DNA of 64,000 nt from Vibrio parahaemolyticus (lineage in GTDB: Bacteria; Pseudomonadota; Gammaproteobacteria; Enterobacterales; Vibrionaceae), in the NCBI RefSeq assembly GCF_900460535.1, contig NZ_UHIL01000001.1, positions 1,240,001 through 1,304,000 on the forward strand. Direction: 5' to 3'. A program made the position numbers and the translations under genes. The notes under the pieces were generated by a model, which saw nothing but the letters and a program-made list of their open reading frames with translations, was not told the DNA's origin and did no database searches. Positions 38,364-49,647 of this stretch are shown piece after piece (the stretch's first letter is position 1; each line of letters starts with the position of its first letter).

Positions 38364-39155
38364 GTGACAGAAGACCGCAATTTCGACGATATCGCCCACA
38401 AATTTGCAAAAAATATTTACGGCTCCGATAAAGGGGAGATCCGCCAAATCATTGTGTGGGAAGATTTTCTACAGATTCTAAGTGAATTGGATGCGAGCCA
38501 GCAACCCCTAGAAGTACTTGATGCAGGTGGTGGTTTAGCACAAATGTCGCAAAAGCTTGCTAAGCTCGGACATCGTGTTGCGTTATGTGATCTATCTTCG
38601 GAAATGCTGCAACTAGCCAAACAGGATATTGAAAAAAACGGTTTGCTTGAGCAGTATCGCCTGATTCATTCGCCTGTTCAGTCCATTGCGGAGCACATGG
38701 AAGAACAGGTGGATCTCGTTATGTTCCACGCTGTCATGGAGTGGCTCGTTGATCCTAAAACGGCGCTAGAGACAGTATTGGAACAAGTAAAGCCGGGGGG
38801 CATCGCATCAGTGATGTTCTATAACCACCATGGTTTAGTCTACAAAAACGTGGTTTGTGGCAACATTCCTCATATTTTAGACGGCATGCCCCACCGAAAA
38901 AGATTTAAACTACAGCCGCAAAAAGGCTTGAAACCGGAAGATGTCTATCACTGGATAGAAGAGGCTGGTTTTAGCATTTGTGGCAAATCTGGTATTCGTT
39001 CCTTTAGTGATTACATAGGTAATATGCAATACATGGGCGATTACGAGTTTGAAGATGTGTTGGCGCTAGAAAAACAACTATGTCGACAAGAGCCATACCT
39101 CTCATTAGGCCGCTATATTCACGTGTGGGCCAAAAAGAACGATAAACAGGAATAA
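38364..39155 (+). CDS. cmoM: tRNA 5-carboxymethoxyuridine methyltransferase CmoM
   Basis: 263 aa SAM-dependent methyltransferase (formerly SmtA) that makes mcmo5U at the tRNA wobble position. SAM motif [10 protein letters not shown]; then [34 protein letters not shown]; and the conserved end [15 protein letters not shown]. The start is taken as GTG 38364, because [20 protein letters not shown] is the family N-terminus; the longer TTG frame from 38319 has no support. mukF starts two bases after its stop. It completes the pathway made by cmoA and cmoB, found at 49.6-51.5 kb. Confidence 0.93.
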   Translation: MTEDRNFDDIAHKFAKNIYGSDKGEIRQIIVWEDFLQILSELDASQQPLEVLDAGGGLAQMSQKLAKLGHRVALCDLSSEMLQLAKQDIEKNGLLEQYRLIHSPVQSIAEHMEEQVDLVMFHAVMEWLVDPKTALETVLEQVKPGGIASVMFYNHHGLVYKNVVCGNIPHILDGMPHRKRFKLQPQKGLKPEDVYHWIEEAGFSICGKSGIRSFSDYIGNMQYMGDYEFEDVLALEKQLCRQEPYLSLGRYIHVWAKKNDKQE

Positions 39156-39157
39156 CA

Positions 39158-40495
39158 ATGAGTGAGATGACTCTCAATGCTGCAGAGCAACCAATCGATG
39201 AGTTGGTTGGCTGGGTTAAGCAGCACGATTTCTCGTTGAACCTGACCACAGAGCGATTGGCATTTTTGATTGCCATCGCCGTACTGAGTAATGAAAGGTT
39301 CGACGAAGAACTGGGTGAAGGTGAACTGCACGATGCATTTGCCATCGTCACTCGACTATTTGATGAGACTGGCGAAGCCTCCGCTTTTCGTGCGAACAAC
39401 GCCATCAACGAGATGGTCAAGCAGCGTCTTATTAGCCGTTTTGTCAGTGAAGTTACTGACGGAGCGAGCATTTACCGCTTGTCGCCTTTAGCGATAGGAA
39501 TTACCGATTACTACGTGCGTCATCGCGAGTTTTCAAGACTGCGTCTGTCTATCCAGCTATCGATGGTAGCGGATGAAATGGCGAAAGCGATTGAAGCGGC
39601 ACAAAAAGGTGGCACACCGGGCCACTGGAAGAAAAACGTGTACGGAGTTTTAAAATATTCTGTAGGCGAAATCTTCGATCAAATCGACCTCAACCAACGT
39701 GTCATGGATGAGCAGCAGCAATCTGTGAAACAACAAATTGCCGACCTGCTAAACAAAGACTGGCGTGAAGCAATCAACAACTGTGAAGCGTTATTGTCCG
39801 AAACCTCTAGCACGCTGCGTGAGCTTCAAGATACGCTGCAAGCCGCGAGTGATGAACTACAAACTCAAATCCTAGACATCCAAGAGATTGTTTACGGTGA
39901 TCCTGAGCTTGAGTTCATCGAAGAAGCCTTGTTTGGTCTGCAAATGAAGCTAGACCGAATCACAAGCTGGGGCCAGCAAGCGATTGACCTCTGGATTGGC
40001 TACGACCGACACGTGCACAAGTTCATCCGTACCGCTATCGATATGGATAAGAACCGTGCATTTAGCTCGCGTCTGCGTCAATCGATAAAAGACTATTTTG
40101 ATATGCCTTGGTATCTGACTTTTGCAGATGCAGAAAGGCTTTCCGACCTTCGTGATGAAGCTTTGGTACTGCGTGATGACGAGGTAACCGGCCAAGTTCC
40201 GATGGAAGTGGAATACGAAGAATTTCAACAAGTCAATGATGAGCTATCAGAACGCATTGGTGACATGCTAAAAGCGCATAAAGAGCAAGGCACGCCAATC
40301 GATTTGAGTGTGGTGCTGCGAGATTACCTTGCACAACATCCATACACTCATCACTTTGATTTAGCTCGAATTATCGTTGATCAAGCCGTACGTCTTGGTT
40401 ATTCGGAATCGGATTATCAAGCGATTCAGCCTGACTGGAAAGCAATCAACGAATTTGGGGCAAAGGTACAAGCGAATGTCATCGACCGATACTAA
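39158..40495 (+). CDS. mukF: Chromosome partition protein MukF (kleisin)
   Basis: 445 aa kleisin of the MukBEF condensin. It has an N-terminal winged helix ([30 protein letters not shown]), a central helical bundle, and a C-terminal part that contacts MukB head. Length is right (E. coli 440). It is the first of the muk genes; mukE starts within its last 20 bases. Confidence 0.96.
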   Translation: MSEMTLNAAEQPIDELVGWVKQHDFSLNLTTERLAFLIAIAVLSNERFDEELGEGELHDAFAIVTRLFDETGEASAFRANNAINEMVKQRLISRFVSEVTDGASIYRLSPLAIGITDYYVRHREFSRLRLSIQLSMVADEMAKAIEAAQKGGTPGHWKKNVYGVLKYSVGEIFDQIDLNQRVMDEQQQSVKQQIADLLNKDWREAINNCEALLSETSSTLRELQDTLQAASDELQTQILDIQEIVYGDPELEFIEEALFGLQMKLDRITSWGQQAIDLWIGYDRHVHKFIRTAIDMDKNRAFSSRLRQSIKDYFDMPWYLTFADAERLSDLRDEALVLRDDEVTGQVPMEVEYEEFQQVNDELSERIGDMLKAHKEQGTPIDLSVVLRDYLAQHPYTHHFDLARIIVDQAVRLGYSESDYQAIQPDWKAINEFGAKVQANVIDRY

Positions 40496-41201
40496 TGAAT
40501 ACATGTCAGATAATCTGGCAAAAGCAATTTCTAACCCTCTGTTCCCAGCGCTAGACAGCATGTTACGAGCAGGGCGTCATATTTCAACTGAAGATCTCGA
40601 CAATCACGCGTTGTTGTCTGATTTCGAGCTTGAGCTTTCTTCTTTCTACCAGCGTTACAACACCGAGTTGGTAAAAGCGCCAGAAGGCTTTTTCTACCTA
40701 CGTCCACGTTCAACATCATTGATTGGCCGCAGTGTTTTATCTGAGCTGGATATGCTGGTGGGTAAGGTACTGTGTTTCCTATACCTAAGCCCAGAGCGCT
40801 TAGCGCACGAAGGCATTTTCACCAATCAAGAGCTTTACGACGAGTTGCTTGCATTAGCAGACGAGAAAAAGCTGATGAAACTCGTGACGAACCGTGCAAC
40901 GGGTTCGGATCTAGACAAAGAAAAACTGTTTGAAAAAGTACGCACGTCACTTCGTCGCCTACGTCGTTTAGGGATGATCATCAACATCGGTGAAACCGGT
41001 AAATTCAGCATTAGCGAAGCGGTATTCCGTTTTGGTGCTGATGTTCGTGTGGGCGATGACATCCGTGAAGCGCAGCTGCGTCTAATCCGTGATGGTGAAG
41101 CCGTAGTCCATACTAAAGAGCCGAGCCAAGGCAGCTTGCTGTCTGAAGAAGATCAAGAAGAACAAGCCCAAGAAGAAATGACAGAAGAGGGTGAAGCATG
41201 A
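40476..41201 (+). CDS. mukE: Chromosome partition protein MukE
   Basis: 241 aa condensin subunit that dimerises and bridges MukF. Conserved: [72 protein letters not shown] and [12 protein letters not shown]. The start at 40476 ([10 protein letters not shown]) resembles E. coli MukE (MSSTN) and overlaps mukF by 20 bases; AAAGG lies upstream. The C-terminus is very acidic ([18 protein letters not shown]). mukB starts in an ATGA overlap at its end. Confidence 0.95.
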   Translation: MSSTDTNEYMSDNLAKAISNPLFPALDSMLRAGRHISTEDLDNHALLSDFELELSSFYQRYNTELVKAPEGFFYLRPRSTSLIGRSVLSELDMLVGKVLCFLYLSPERLAHEGIFTNQELYDELLALADEKKLMKLVTNRATGSDLDKEKLFEKVRTSLRRLRRLGMIINIGETGKFSISEAVFRFGADVRVGDDIREAQLRLIRDGEAVVHTKEPSQGSLLSEEDQEEQAQEEMTEEGEA

Positions 41202-44200
41202 GCATGATTGAACGCGGTAAATATCAATCGCTGACCATGGTCAACTGGAACGGCTTCTTTGCCCGTACGTTTGACATCGATGGTCTGGTTACGACGTTGT
41301 CGGGCGGTAACGGTGCCGGTAAATCAACAACGATGGCAGCGTTCATCACAGCGTTGATTCCTGACCAAACTCTACTGCACTTCCGTAACACAACCGAAGC
41401 GGGCAGCAGCCAATCGTCTCGCGATAAAGGTCTATACGGTAAACTACAGCCGGGTGCGTGTTACGCAGCGCTAGACGTAGTGAACTCACGTAACCAACGT
41501 CTATTGTTTGCAGTAAAACTGCAGCAAGTCGCAGGTCGTGACAAAAAAGTAGACATCAAACCGTTTGTTATCCAAGGTCTTCCAAGCCATGTGAAACCAA
41601 CGGATATTCTGGTTGAAAGCGTATCGGCGACTCAAGCGCGCGTACGTCAAATCAATGAAGTCAAAGATGCGATTGCGGAATTTGAAGGCGTTCAATTCAA
41701 AGCCTTCTCTTCAATCGTGGATTACCACGCGCAAATGTTCGAGTTCGGTGTGATTCCGAAGAAATTGCGCAACTCAAGTGACCGCTCTAAATTCTACCGT
41801 TTGATCGAAGCCTCGCTTTACGGTGGTATCTCAAGTGCGATTACACGCTCACTGCGCGATTACCTTCTGCCACAAAACGGTGGTGTGAAGAAAGCATTCC
41901 AAGACATGGAATCGGCGTTGCGTGAAAACCGCATGACGCTAGAAGCGATCAAAACCACTCAGGCTGACCGTGACTTGTTCAAACACTTGATCACTGAGTC
42001 GACAAACTACGTGGCTGCTGACTACATGCGCCATGCTAACGATCGTCGCAACAAGCTTGAACAAACTCTATCTTTGCGCTCTGAGCTCTTTGGCTCACGC
42101 GAGACATTGATTGAGCAAAACAATCTGCTTAATCGCGTTCAAGAAGAACTTGAGCTTCTAATCGAATCGGAATCGGCACTAGAGCAAGACTATCAAGCGG
42201 CTTCTGACCACTTGCAATTGGTGCAAAACGCACTGCGCCAGCAAGAGAAAATCGAACGTTACCAAGAGGATCTTGAAGAGCTTAGTGAGCGTCTTGAAGA
42301 GCAGATGATGGTCGTTGAAGAAGCGCAAGAACGCGTGATGATGGTGGAAGAGCAAGCAACCGTTGCAGAAGAAGAGGTGGACAGCCTCAAGACGCAACTG
42401 GCTGACTACCAACAAGCACTAGACGTTCAGCAAACTCGTGCTCTTCAATACCAACAAGCGGTTCAAGCACTTGAGAAAGCGAAACAACTACTTGGTGATG
42501 ACTGCCTGACGGCAGAATCCGCGCAAGCACTTGTTTCTGAGCTTAAGAACAAAGAATCAGAAAGCACTAACGCGCTGCTATCGGTTAAGCACAAGTTGGA
42601 TATGTCTTCTGCAGCAGCAGAGCAATTTGAAACTGCGCTGAAGCTCGTACAAAGTATCGTTGGGCAAGTCGAACGTAAAGATGCAGCTGAACAAGCGAAA
42701 ATCGTCATTACGAAAGCGCGTGAATCTCAGCAAATCGCACAAAACGAACAGCAATGGCGTGCTCAACATCGCGACCTCGAACGTAGCTTAAACCAACAGC
42801 GTCAAGCTCGTGAATTGGTCAAGGAATATCAAAAGCAGTTCCATGTTGAACTGACGGACGAAATCACGTTTGAACAAGAACGCGAACGTCATGCGATGCA
42901 AATCGAAACGCTAGAAATGACGCAAGAAGAGCTGCGCGAACAACGCAGCGAACAGCGTCGCCTAGAGCAAGATGCTGCGTCAGAAATTAACAAGTTAGAA
43001 GCTATTGCACCAACTTGGATTGCGGCGAACGATGCGCTAGAAAAATTGCGTGAGCAAAGCGGTGTAGACTTAGAAGATCGCCATGCGGTGATGAGCCACA
43101 TGCAGGTTGTTCTGGAACAAGAGAAAGAACTGTCTCTTGCGAAAGACAAACTGGCAGAGCGTCGCTCGCAACTAGAAAGCGAAATCGAACGATTGGCATC
43201 ACCTGGTGGTTCAAACGATCCTCGTCTGAAAGGCTTGGCAGATACGCTCGGCGGTGTGCTTCTATCTGAGATTTACGACGACATTACAATCGACGACGCA
43301 CCGTACTTCAGCGCGATGTATGGTCCGGCACGTCACGCGATTGTGGTTTCTGACCTGTCGGGTATCGAAGAGAAACTGGTAGAGCTAGACGACTGTCCGG
43401 AAGATTTGTACATCATTGAAGGTGACATAGATGCCTTTGATGACAGCTCGTTTGACGCAGAAGAACTTGAAGGTGCGGTATGCGTTCGTATGAACGACCG
43501 CCAAATGCGTTACTCTCGTTTCCCTGAAATTCCATTGTTTGGACGCGCGGCGCGTGAACAGCGTTTAGAGCTACTGCGCAATGAACGTGAGGAAGTGGTT
43601 GAGAAGCATGCAAAAGCGGCTTTCGATTCACAAAAGATGCAGCGTCTATACCAAGCATTCAACCAGTTTGTGGCTAACCACATTCAAGTCGCGTTTGAAG
43701 CTGACCCAGAACAAGCATTGGCAAATGTTCGCGAAAAACGCGGTCAAATCGCCCGTGTATTGGCTGATTTGGAAGCGAAAGAACAACAACATCGTTCTCA
43801 GCTTCAGACTAGCAAGCAAGCTCTGTCTTCGTTAGACAAGCTCTCACCAAACATGGCTCTGATTGAAGACGATACGCTGCAAGCGCGTTTCGACGAGCTG
43901 GAAGAGAAAATTGCGCAACTGTCGGAAGCGAAAGCGTTCTTGAACAACCACGCGAAAGCCGTGGCTGAGCTTGAAAAAATTGCTTCTGCACTTGATGCAG
44001 ACCCTGAACAGTTCGATGCGTTAGAAGCAGAATACAAAGCTGCGGACGAGCAACTTCAAGAATTGAAGAAGCAGATCTTTGCCTTGTCTGATCTCGTTGA
44101 GCGTCGTCACTACTTTGCGTATTCAGACTCCGTTGATTTGCTTAACCAAAGCAGTGAACTTAGTGAGCAGTTAAAAGCGAAGCTGGTTCAGGCTGAGCAA

Positions 44201-45667
44201 ATGCGTACACGCTCTCGTGAAGAGTTGAAACAAGCGCAAGGTCAAATGAACCAATACAACCAAGTATTGGCATCATTGAAAAGCTCGCACCAAGCGAAAT
44301 TGGAAACCGTTCAAGAGTTCAAACAAGAACTGCAAGAGTTTGGTGTTAACGCCGATGAAGGCGCAGAAGAGCGTGCGATCCGTCGCCGTGATGAGCTGCA
44401 CGAGCGTCTACACACATCTCGTAGTCGTAAGAGTGAATACGAGCGTACCATCACCTCTACTGAGCTAGAGATGAAAGGTCTGGCGAAACGTCTGAAGAAA
44501 GTTCAGAAGGAATACGCAGAGCTGCGTACCTTCGTGGTTGCTGCGAAAGCGGGCTGGTGTTCAGTACTTCGCTTGGCACGTGAAAACGATGTTGAACGTC
44601 GTCTTCACAAGCGCGAGTTGGCGTACATGTCTGCCGATGAGCTGCGTTCAATGTCGGATAAATCGTTGGGTGCGCTGCGTCTTGCTGTTGCAAACAATGA
44701 TGACCTACGTGATGCGTTACGTTTGTCTGAAGATAATGCACGTCCAGAGCGTAAAGTTCTGTTCTACATTGCGGTTTACCAGCACCTTCGTGAGCGTATT
44801 CGTCAGGACATCATCCGCACTGATGACCCAGTAGAGGCCATCGAAGAAATGGAAGTAGAGCTAGCGCGTCTGACTGAAGAGCTAACTCAACGCGAAAACC
44901 GTCTGGCAATCAGCTCTGAGTCTGTGGCAAGCATCATCAAGAAGACGATTCAGCGTGAGCAAAACCGTATTCGCATGCTAAACCAAGGCTTGTCGAACAT
45001 CTCGTTCGGTCAGGTGAAAGGTGTGCGTCTAAACGTGAAGATCCGTGAAAGCCATGAAGTACTATTGCATGGTCTGTCTTCGCAGCAAGAACAGCATAAA
45101 GATTTGTTTGAATCTCCACGTTTCACTTTCTCAGAAGCGATGGCAAAACTGTTCCAACGCGTGAACCCTCACATCGATATGGGTCAACGTTCTCCTCAGG
45201 TTCTGGGTGAAGAGCTACTGGATTATCGTAACTATCTAGAGCTAAGTGTGGAAGTTAACCGTGGCTCTGATGGTTGGCTGCAAGCGGAATCTGGGGCGCT
45301 ATCAACGGGTGAGGCAATCGGTACTGGTCAGTCAATCCTATTGATGGTTGTTCAGAGCTGGGAAGAAGAATCCCGTCGTCTACGCAGCAAGGACATCATC
45401 CCATGTCGTTTGTTGTTCCTCGATGAGGCGGCACGTCTGGATGCGAAGTCGATTTCAACGCTATTCGAACTGTGTGACCGTCTGGATATGCAGCTGTTGA
45501 TTGCTGCACCAGAGAACATCAGCCCAGAGAAAGGTACAACCTACAAGTTGGTACGCAAGGTGTTTAAAGATCACGAACACGTACACGTTGTTGGTCTACG
45601 TGGCTTTGGTCAAACAGATAAACCGAAGAGTGAAGTTCAAGAAATGATTGAAGAGTTTGAATCATAA
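41198..45667 (+). CDS. mukB: Chromosome partition protein MukB
   Basis: 1489 aa SMC-like ATPase of the MukBEF condensin. Walker A at about 36-44 (GGNGAGKST, Lys42); long coiled coils about 280-650 and 820-1200; a hinge near 670-780 containing [36 protein letters not shown] signature [15 protein letters not shown] near 1368 and Walker [15 protein letters not shown] near 1408. Start ATG overlaps the mukE stop by four bases. E. coli MukB has 1486 residues. This is the longest gene here. Confidence 0.98.
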   Translation: MSMIERGKYQSLTMVNWNGFFARTFDIDGLVTTLSGGNGAGKSTTMAAFITALIPDQTLLHFRNTTEAGSSQSSRDKGLYGKLQPGACYAALDVVNSRNQRLLFAVKLQQVAGRDKKVDIKPFVIQGLPSHVKPTDILVESVSATQARVRQINEVKDAIAEFEGVQFKAFSSIVDYHAQMFEFGVIPKKLRNSSDRSKFYRLIEASLYGGISSAITRSLRDYLLPQNGGVKKAFQDMESALRENRMTLEAIKTTQADRDLFKHLITESTNYVAADYMRHANDRRNKLEQTLSLRSELFGSRETLIEQNNLLNRVQEELELLIESESALEQDYQAASDHLQLVQNALRQQEKIERYQEDLEELSERLEEQMMVVEEAQERVMMVEEQATVAEEEVDSLKTQLADYQQALDVQQTRALQYQQAVQALEKAKQLLGDDCLTAESAQALVSELKNKESESTNALLSVKHKLDMSSAAAEQFETALKLVQSIVGQVERKDAAEQAKIVITKARESQQIAQNEQQWRAQHRDLERSLNQQRQARELVKEYQKQFHVELTDEITFEQERERHAMQIETLEMTQEELREQRSEQRRLEQDAASEINKLEAIAPTWIAANDALEKLREQSGVDLEDRHAVMSHMQVVLEQEKELSLAKDKLAERRSQLESEIERLASPGGSNDPRLKGLADTLGGVLLSEIYDDITIDDAPYFSAMYGPARHAIVVSDLSGIEEKLVELDDCPEDLYIIEGDIDAFDDSSFDAEELEGAVCVRMNDRQMRYSRFPEIPLFGRAAREQRLELLRNEREEVVEKHAKAAFDSQKMQRLYQAFNQFVANHIQVAFEADPEQALANVREKRGQIARVLADLEAKEQQHRSQLQTSKQALSSLDKLSPNMALIEDDTLQARFDELEEKIAQLSEAKAFLNNHAKAVAELEKIASALDADPEQFDALEAEYKAADEQLQELKKQIFALSDLVERRHYFAYSDSVDLLNQSSELSEQLKAKLVQAEQMRTRSREELKQAQGQMNQYNQVLASLKSSHQAKLETVQEFKQELQEFGVNADEGAEERAIRRRDELHERLHTSRSRKSEYERTITSTELEMKGLAKRLKKVQKEYAELRTFVVAAKAGWCSVLRLARENDVERRLHKRELAYMSADELRSMSDKSLGALRLAVANNDDLRDALRLSEDNARPERKVLFYIAVYQHLRERIRQDIIRTDDPVEAIEEMEVELARLTEELTQRENRLAISSESVASIIKKTIQREQNRIRMLNQGLSNISFGQVKGVRLNVKIRESHEVLLHGLSSQQEQHKDLFESPRFTFSEAMAKLFQRVNPHIDMGQRSPQVLGEELLDYRNYLELSVEVNRGSDGWLQAESGALSTGEAIGTGQSILLMVVQSWEEESRRLRSKDIIPCRLLFLDEAARLDAKSISTLFELCDRLDMQLLIAAPENISPEKGTTYKLVRKVFKDHEHVHVVGLRGFGQTDKPKSEVQEMIEEFES

Positions 45668-45678
45668 GCTTGGAAGCA

Positions 45679-45713
45679 TAAAAAACGCCCGCAATTAAAG
45701 CGGGCGTTTTTGT
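45679..45713 (+). terminator. mukB terminator
   Basis: AAAACGCCCGC / GCGGGCGTTTT with loop AATTAAA, then T. Confidence 0.9.
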
Positions 45714-45752
45714 ATCTGATTAACAGGGAGATGCAGGTAACGGGCATAAAAT

Positions 45753-45787
45753 AAGCCGAGGCTGTAGGACGACAGTCTCGGCTTTTT
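45753..45787. terminator. Second hairpin terminator after mukB
   Basis: AAGCCGAGGCTG (45753-45764) / CAGTCTCGGCTT (45773-45784) with one G-U pair, then TTTTT on plus and TTATTTTAT on minus. It also ends the small minus-strand gene at 45836. Confidence 0.8.
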
Positions 45788-45835
45788 CGTGAGCACTTAG
45801 ACCAATAGCAGGGAGTATTGGAAATAATCTAAGCG

Positions 45836-45988
45836 CTATTCCTCTGAAATATCGGTTCCAGCTTCGATAATTTCAGCAAGCTCTTCAAGTGCTTGAACCG
45901 AAAGCTCAGACAAACGCTGTAAGTGTTGGTCAAAAGTTTCCTGGTCTACAAGCTGTGGTTCATTATTATTTGTTTCTTTTGTTAGCAT
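45836..45988 (-). CDS. Small acidic protein of unknown function (50 aa)
   Basis: A 50-codon frame below the usual length cut-off. It starts MLTKETNNNEPQLVDQ and ends EELAEIIEAGTDISEE; the middle is an amphipathic helix (FDQHLQRLSELSVQALEELAEII). AAGAGGT lies at a good distance before the ATG, and the frame is closed by a hairpin terminator just downstream. I do not recognise the family. The pairing of ribosome site, frame and terminator supports a real gene. Confidence 0.6.
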   Translation of the reverse strand: MLTKETNNNEPQLVDQETFDQHLQRLSELSVQALEELAEIIEAGTDISEE

Positions 45989-46144
45989 CGCCCAACCTCT
46001 TTAAGTTGAGTAAGGGGAGTAAACATCATACTCAATGGGCTCAGTGGAAAAGAAACGATCTATGTTGATTCTGTTAGCTCGATCATTGATTCAAATGATG
46101 AAACCGGCGAAATGAGATAGGAAGGGGATTGAAAACGATGGCAG

Positions 46145-46183
46145 AAAGAAAAAAGCTAGCAACCATGTGCTGATTGCTAGCTT
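46145..46183 (-). terminator. Terminator of the ligase/transglutaminase/retropepsin operon
   Basis: AAGCTAGCAA (46153-46162) / TTGCTAGCTT (46174-46183), perfect 10-bp stem; the minus-strand tail is TTTTTCTTTC. Confidence 0.88.
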
Positions 46184-46190
46184 GTAAGAT

Positions 46191-47159
46191 TTAGAACTTT
46201 GGTTTTACACCAAACTGCTCAACCGCGTAGGCTACGCGCTCTATAGGCTTAGGGTACTCCGCTGGAGTGCCGAGGCTTTCAATATGCTTCAAGCGAGGAA
46301 GCAATCCTGCTCCGTTCGCGATTTGAATAGCCAAACCAGGACGAGCATTCAGCTCAAGTACCATCGGACCTTCTTCTTTGTCGAGAACCATGTCGGTGCC
46401 CATGTAACCAAGCCCCGTCATTTCCCAAGCACTTGACGCAAGTTCTAGCAAACGCTCCCAATGAGGAACTTGCAGAGTCGATAAATCTTTACCCGTATCC
46501 GGGTGGTGCGTTACTGGTTGGTCGAATTGCACCGCACGAATGGCCTTGCCTGTTGCGATATCAATGCCGACACCGACCGCGCCTTGGTGAAGGTTAGCTT
46601 TACCATCAGACGCTGATGTTGAGCAGCGCATCATCGCCATGACAGGATAGCCTTTAAATACTATGATGCGTACGTCTGGCACACCTTCGTAGCTGAAACC
46701 ATCGAAGCAGTCATCAAACTTAATCAAGTTCTCAACCACGGCAACATCGTTCTTACCGCCGAGCGAGAACAGCCCCGCCAGTGCGTTACTGATGTGGCGT
46801 TCCACTTCTTCTTTGTTGATTGTCGCACCAGAAGGTTTGGTGTACACACCGTCTTTATGCGATGTCACCACCAAAATACCTTTACCACCGCTGCCTTGAG
46901 CTGGCTTAATCACAAAACCCGGCCAGTCTTTCACCATGTTGTGGATGGTTTTTACTTCTGCTTGGTTGTGGATCACGCCGATAAGGGCAGGGACGGTTGC
47001 CCCTGCAGCTTGAGCGATGATCTTGGTTTTTAGCTTGTCATCCACCAATGGGTATTTAGAGCGATCGTTATAGCGACCAATGTAGCTATGGTTACGCTTG
47101 TTCATGCCCATAATGCCTTTGTGGCGAAGTTTTGATGGCGTAGTGTAACGTTCAAACAT
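46191..47159 (-). CDS. Alpha-L-glutamate ligase-like ATP-grasp protein
   Basis: 322 aa cytoplasmic ATP-grasp enzyme related to RimK. ATP-binding motifs: FVIKPAQGSGGKGILVV near 80-96, a central VVENLIKFDDCF, and the metal-binding end VLELNARPGLAIQIANGAGLLPRL. Such enzymes join an amino acid to a peptide or protein by acyl phosphate. The substrate is unknown. Third gene of a three-gene operon: its start lies three bases after the transglutaminase gene. The set is widespread in proteobacteria but poorly characterised. Confidence 0.85.
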   Translation of the reverse strand: MFERYTTPSKLRHKGIMGMNKRNHSYIGRYNDRSKYPLVDDKLKTKIIAQAAGATVPALIGVIHNQAEVKTIHNMVKDWPGFVIKPAQGSGGKGILVVTSHKDGVYTKPSGATINKEEVERHISNALAGLFSLGGKNDVAVVENLIKFDDCFDGFSYEGVPDVRIIVFKGYPVMAMMRCSTSASDGKANLHQGAVGVGIDIATGKAIRAVQFDQPVTHHPDTGKDLSTLQVPHWERLLELASSAWEMTGLGYMGTDMVLDKEEGPMVLELNARPGLAIQIANGAGLLPRLKHIESLGTPAEYPKPIERVAYAVEQFGVKPKF

Positions 47160-47162
47160 CGT

Positions 47163-48668
47163 TTAATCCTCCGCTAGCGGTTTGAAACGACGTAGTTCTG
47201 TTAGACGGTAACCAGTGTAAGTACCTAGTAATAGAATACCCGCCAAAACAATTAGCTGTAGGCCGATAAAGTTAAACGTTAAGTGCTGGATATATGAGTT
47301 GGTCATCGCCAAGTAAACCAGTACTGCAGTCAGTAGTGAACCACCACCTTGCATTGCTACTTCTTTCGCGCCTTCTTCCTCCCACAGAATCGACATACGT
47401 TCGATCGTCCATGACAAGATGATCATTGGGAAGAAGGTGATTGTTAGACCTTCTGTCAAACCAATCTTGAATGCTACGACGGTAAACACCGAGATGATCA
47501 TAATAACCGTGATAATAACCGCGGATATCCTTGCTACCAGAAGTAAGTTGAGCCGCGATAAATAACTTCGGATGATCAAGCCTGTACCAACAATTAATAG
47601 GAAGCCAACAATACCAGTCACAAGCTGCGTTTGAACGAACGCAACCGCAATCAGTACTGGCATGAACGTACCAGAGGTTTTAAGACCAATAATCACGCGC
47701 AGGAACACAACGATCAATGCGCCTATTGGGATCAGCATGATGGTCTTGAACATTGCTTGCTCTTCTAGAGGCAAGCTGTGGATTGATAAGTTAAGCAGGC
47801 CATCGGCCTCAACCTTGTTGTTTGTCGCTTGTTGAGGCGTCACTTCTTGTTTGATCATGGAGAAATGAACTTGGCTGTTCTTGCCTCCCACAAGGTCAAG
47901 TAACGAAACGTTCGATTCATCCCAAACAAGAAGGTTAGGTTTTACGGCTTTCTGCTCTGAATTTGGCGAGAACAGTACCCAATCTTTTCCAGACCAAACT
48001 TGCACCATCGGTTGGATGGTTTGACGACGACGGCCATCTTCAAGCTCGATAACGCCAACAATTTTACTTTGAACGCCTGCTGACAGAAGAATCTTGTGCA
48101 GTGCATCGGTGCGGTCAAAATCGTTCAATAATAGAGCGGAGTTTTGGCTGTCTGGATCGTTAAGCGCTTTGATTAACTCGCGTGCAAACGTCACGTTATC
48201 CGCAGAACGGCTCATGGCTTGATCGATGAGGGCGCTTGCTGCCGCTTGTTGCGGAGCGGATAACGTCGGTGGCGTGATATCGCCAGCAGGAGGCAGTGGT
48301 TCCACTTTAGCTTGTGGATCAACTAAGAACTGCGCTTTGTAGTAAATAGTTTGAGGGCCTTTCGCTTGGCGAATCGACCATTCGGCACGGCGACCTGAAT
48401 CAGAGTTAATGTAAGAAACGCCATAACCAGAAGAAGAAGCAGACTCGCCAATCAGTGTATAACCACTTTGTGTATGAGGAGCGGCAAGAGAAGCTTTCAC
48501 TTCATTCCCGTTTGCATTGAACTCGATACGAGCCTCTACATCCCACACTTGACGTGTTTCGCCTGGCGTCCAAGGCACGCCGTAATTTTGGTGTCTGAAA
48601 ACACTCAAAGCAATGCCCGCAACCACCAACAAGATGATTGAAAGGTAAAACGGTATTTTTGACGTCAT
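47163..48668 (-). CDS. Inactive transglutaminase-like protein fused to a seven-helix membrane domain
   Basis: 501 aa inner-membrane protein. One N-terminal membrane anchor (about 6-24), then a periplasmic part with a transglutaminase fold (ARELIKALNDPDSQNSALLLNDFDRTDALHKILLSAGV, VWSGKDWVLFSPNSEQKAV), then about seven membrane helices from 305 to 490. The Cys of the catalytic triad is not seen in the expected place, so it is likely inactive. Sits between the retropepsin-like lipoprotein and the ATP-grasp gene; with them it forms a membrane-spanning module. Confidence 0.85.
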   Translation of the reverse strand: MTSKIPFYLSIILLVVAGIALSVFRHQNYGVPWTPGETRQVWDVEARIEFNANGNEVKASLAAPHTQSGYTLIGESASSSGYGVSYINSDSGRRAEWSIRQAKGPQTIYYKAQFLVDPQAKVEPLPPAGDITPPTLSAPQQAAASALIDQAMSRSADNVTFARELIKALNDPDSQNSALLLNDFDRTDALHKILLSAGVQSKIVGVIELEDGRRRQTIQPMVQVWSGKDWVLFSPNSEQKAVKPNLLVWDESNVSLLDLVGGKNSQVHFSMIKQEVTPQQATNNKVEADGLLNLSIHSLPLEEQAMFKTIMLIPIGALIVVFLRVIIGLKTSGTFMPVLIAVAFVQTQLVTGIVGFLLIVGTGLIIRSYLSRLNLLLVARISAVIITVIMIISVFTVVAFKIGLTEGLTITFFPMIILSWTIERMSILWEEEGAKEVAMQGGGSLLTAVLVYLAMTNSYIQHLTFNFIGLQLIVLAGILLLGTYTGYRLTELRRFKPLAED

Positions 48669-48679
48669 AATCTACCTTA

Positions 48680-49426
48680 TTATTTTTTATCTTCGTCCGT
48701 TTGAATGTATGTACGGCTCACATCAACCAATGCGATGTCGCGCATAAATTCTCTACCTAGTAAAACAGGATGGTTCATGTGGGAGCGATCCGCCAACGTA
48801 AATTGCGCTTTTTCATGAATTTTTCCAACTCGCACCCAAAGTTCGACCACAGCGCGACGCTCCAGTTCTTCACTTGTTACTTGACGAATTTTCACATAAC
48901 GAAGAACAGGCGCTTCGATCCATGTATTTTTCTCTTCTTCTGATTTTGTTGCATCAGCAAGATGGAAACGAACCCAGTTTTTGCCGTTTCTTTCGAATTC
49001 TTCAATATCAACTGCATTCAAAGATGATGTAGCCGCACCTGTATCGACGCGCGCATCAAACGTTTGTTTGATGGAGTCGATGGTCACTTTTTCGATCGAA
49101 CCTAAAACGATGTCATGAGTCGGCGTTGGTTCAATAGGGGCAGGCGCTTGGACAATAATAGGCTCTTTCGGTTTTTTAACCTCTGCCATTGCCTCTTCGC
49201 GGAAGGTGCTTAGATCACCTTGTAACTTATCGACTTGGTCTTCAAGGCTGTCGATGTAATCTGATTGGTTACTGATCTGCAGCTCTAAGTTAGTTATGCG
49301 ATTATTGAAATTCGCTTCTGAAGCTTGAATAGCGGCTAACGTTTCTTGGTGGTACTGTTCGCCTTTGGTAAGTGTGCATCCAGATAATAAGGCGATGGCA
49401 ACAACCGGAGTCAATCGTATTAACAT
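48680..49426 (-). CDS. Retropepsin-like (putative ATP-dependent zinc protease family) lipoprotein
   Basis: 248 aa lipoprotein: lipobox LSGC gives lipid Cys17. Residues 35-85 are a coiled coil (TNLELQISNQSDYIDSLEDQVDKL), followed by a Pro-rich linker. The C-terminal half is a retropepsin-type aspartic protease fold, with catalytic ARVDTGAATSSL (Asp128-Thr-Gly) and LLGREFMRDIALVDVS at the end. The family is called 'ATP-dependent zinc protease' in databases, although the motif is that of an aspartic protease. It is the first gene of the three-gene operon. Confidence 0.85.
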   Translation of the reverse strand: MLIRLTPVVAIALLSGCTLTKGEQYHQETLAAIQASEANFNNRITNLELQISNQSDYIDSLEDQVDKLQGDLSTFREEAMAEVKKPKEPIIVQAPAPIEPTPTHDIVLGSIEKVTIDSIKQTFDARVDTGAATSSLNAVDIEEFERNGKNWVRFHLADATKSEEEKNTWIEAPVLRYVKIRQVTSEELERRAVVELWVRVGKIHEKAQFTLADRSHMNHPVLLGREFMRDIALVDVSRTYIQTDEDKK

Positions 49427-49551
49427 TGAAAACCTTGGGATTGGATTAAGTTGTTTGTTTTTTAAGAGTTTAGCTTATATCGATAAAGGCTCACAAGTAA
49501 GAATCTTTCTCTATCTCTTATTGAGTGAGGAATAGTGATGAAAAGCTAATA

Positions 49552-49578
49552 ATCAAGGGTGCAAAGCACACCCTTGAT
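49552..49578 (-). terminator. cmoB terminator-like hairpin
   Basis: ATCAAGGGTG / CACCCTTGAT, perfect 10-bp stem with loop CAAAGCA. The minus tail TATTAGCTTTTC is only moderately T-rich. Confidence 0.65.
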
Positions 49579-49647
49579 GAGAATAGAAGAGAGGGTAATG
49601 TCTTAATGGCAGGAAAGAGTTAAGACAATGTCAGAAATCTCAGTTAA

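Noticed and set aside
44457..44834. Long frames on both strands inside mukB
   Set aside because: They are shadows of the strongly biased mukB coding sequence, without ribosome sites or family features.
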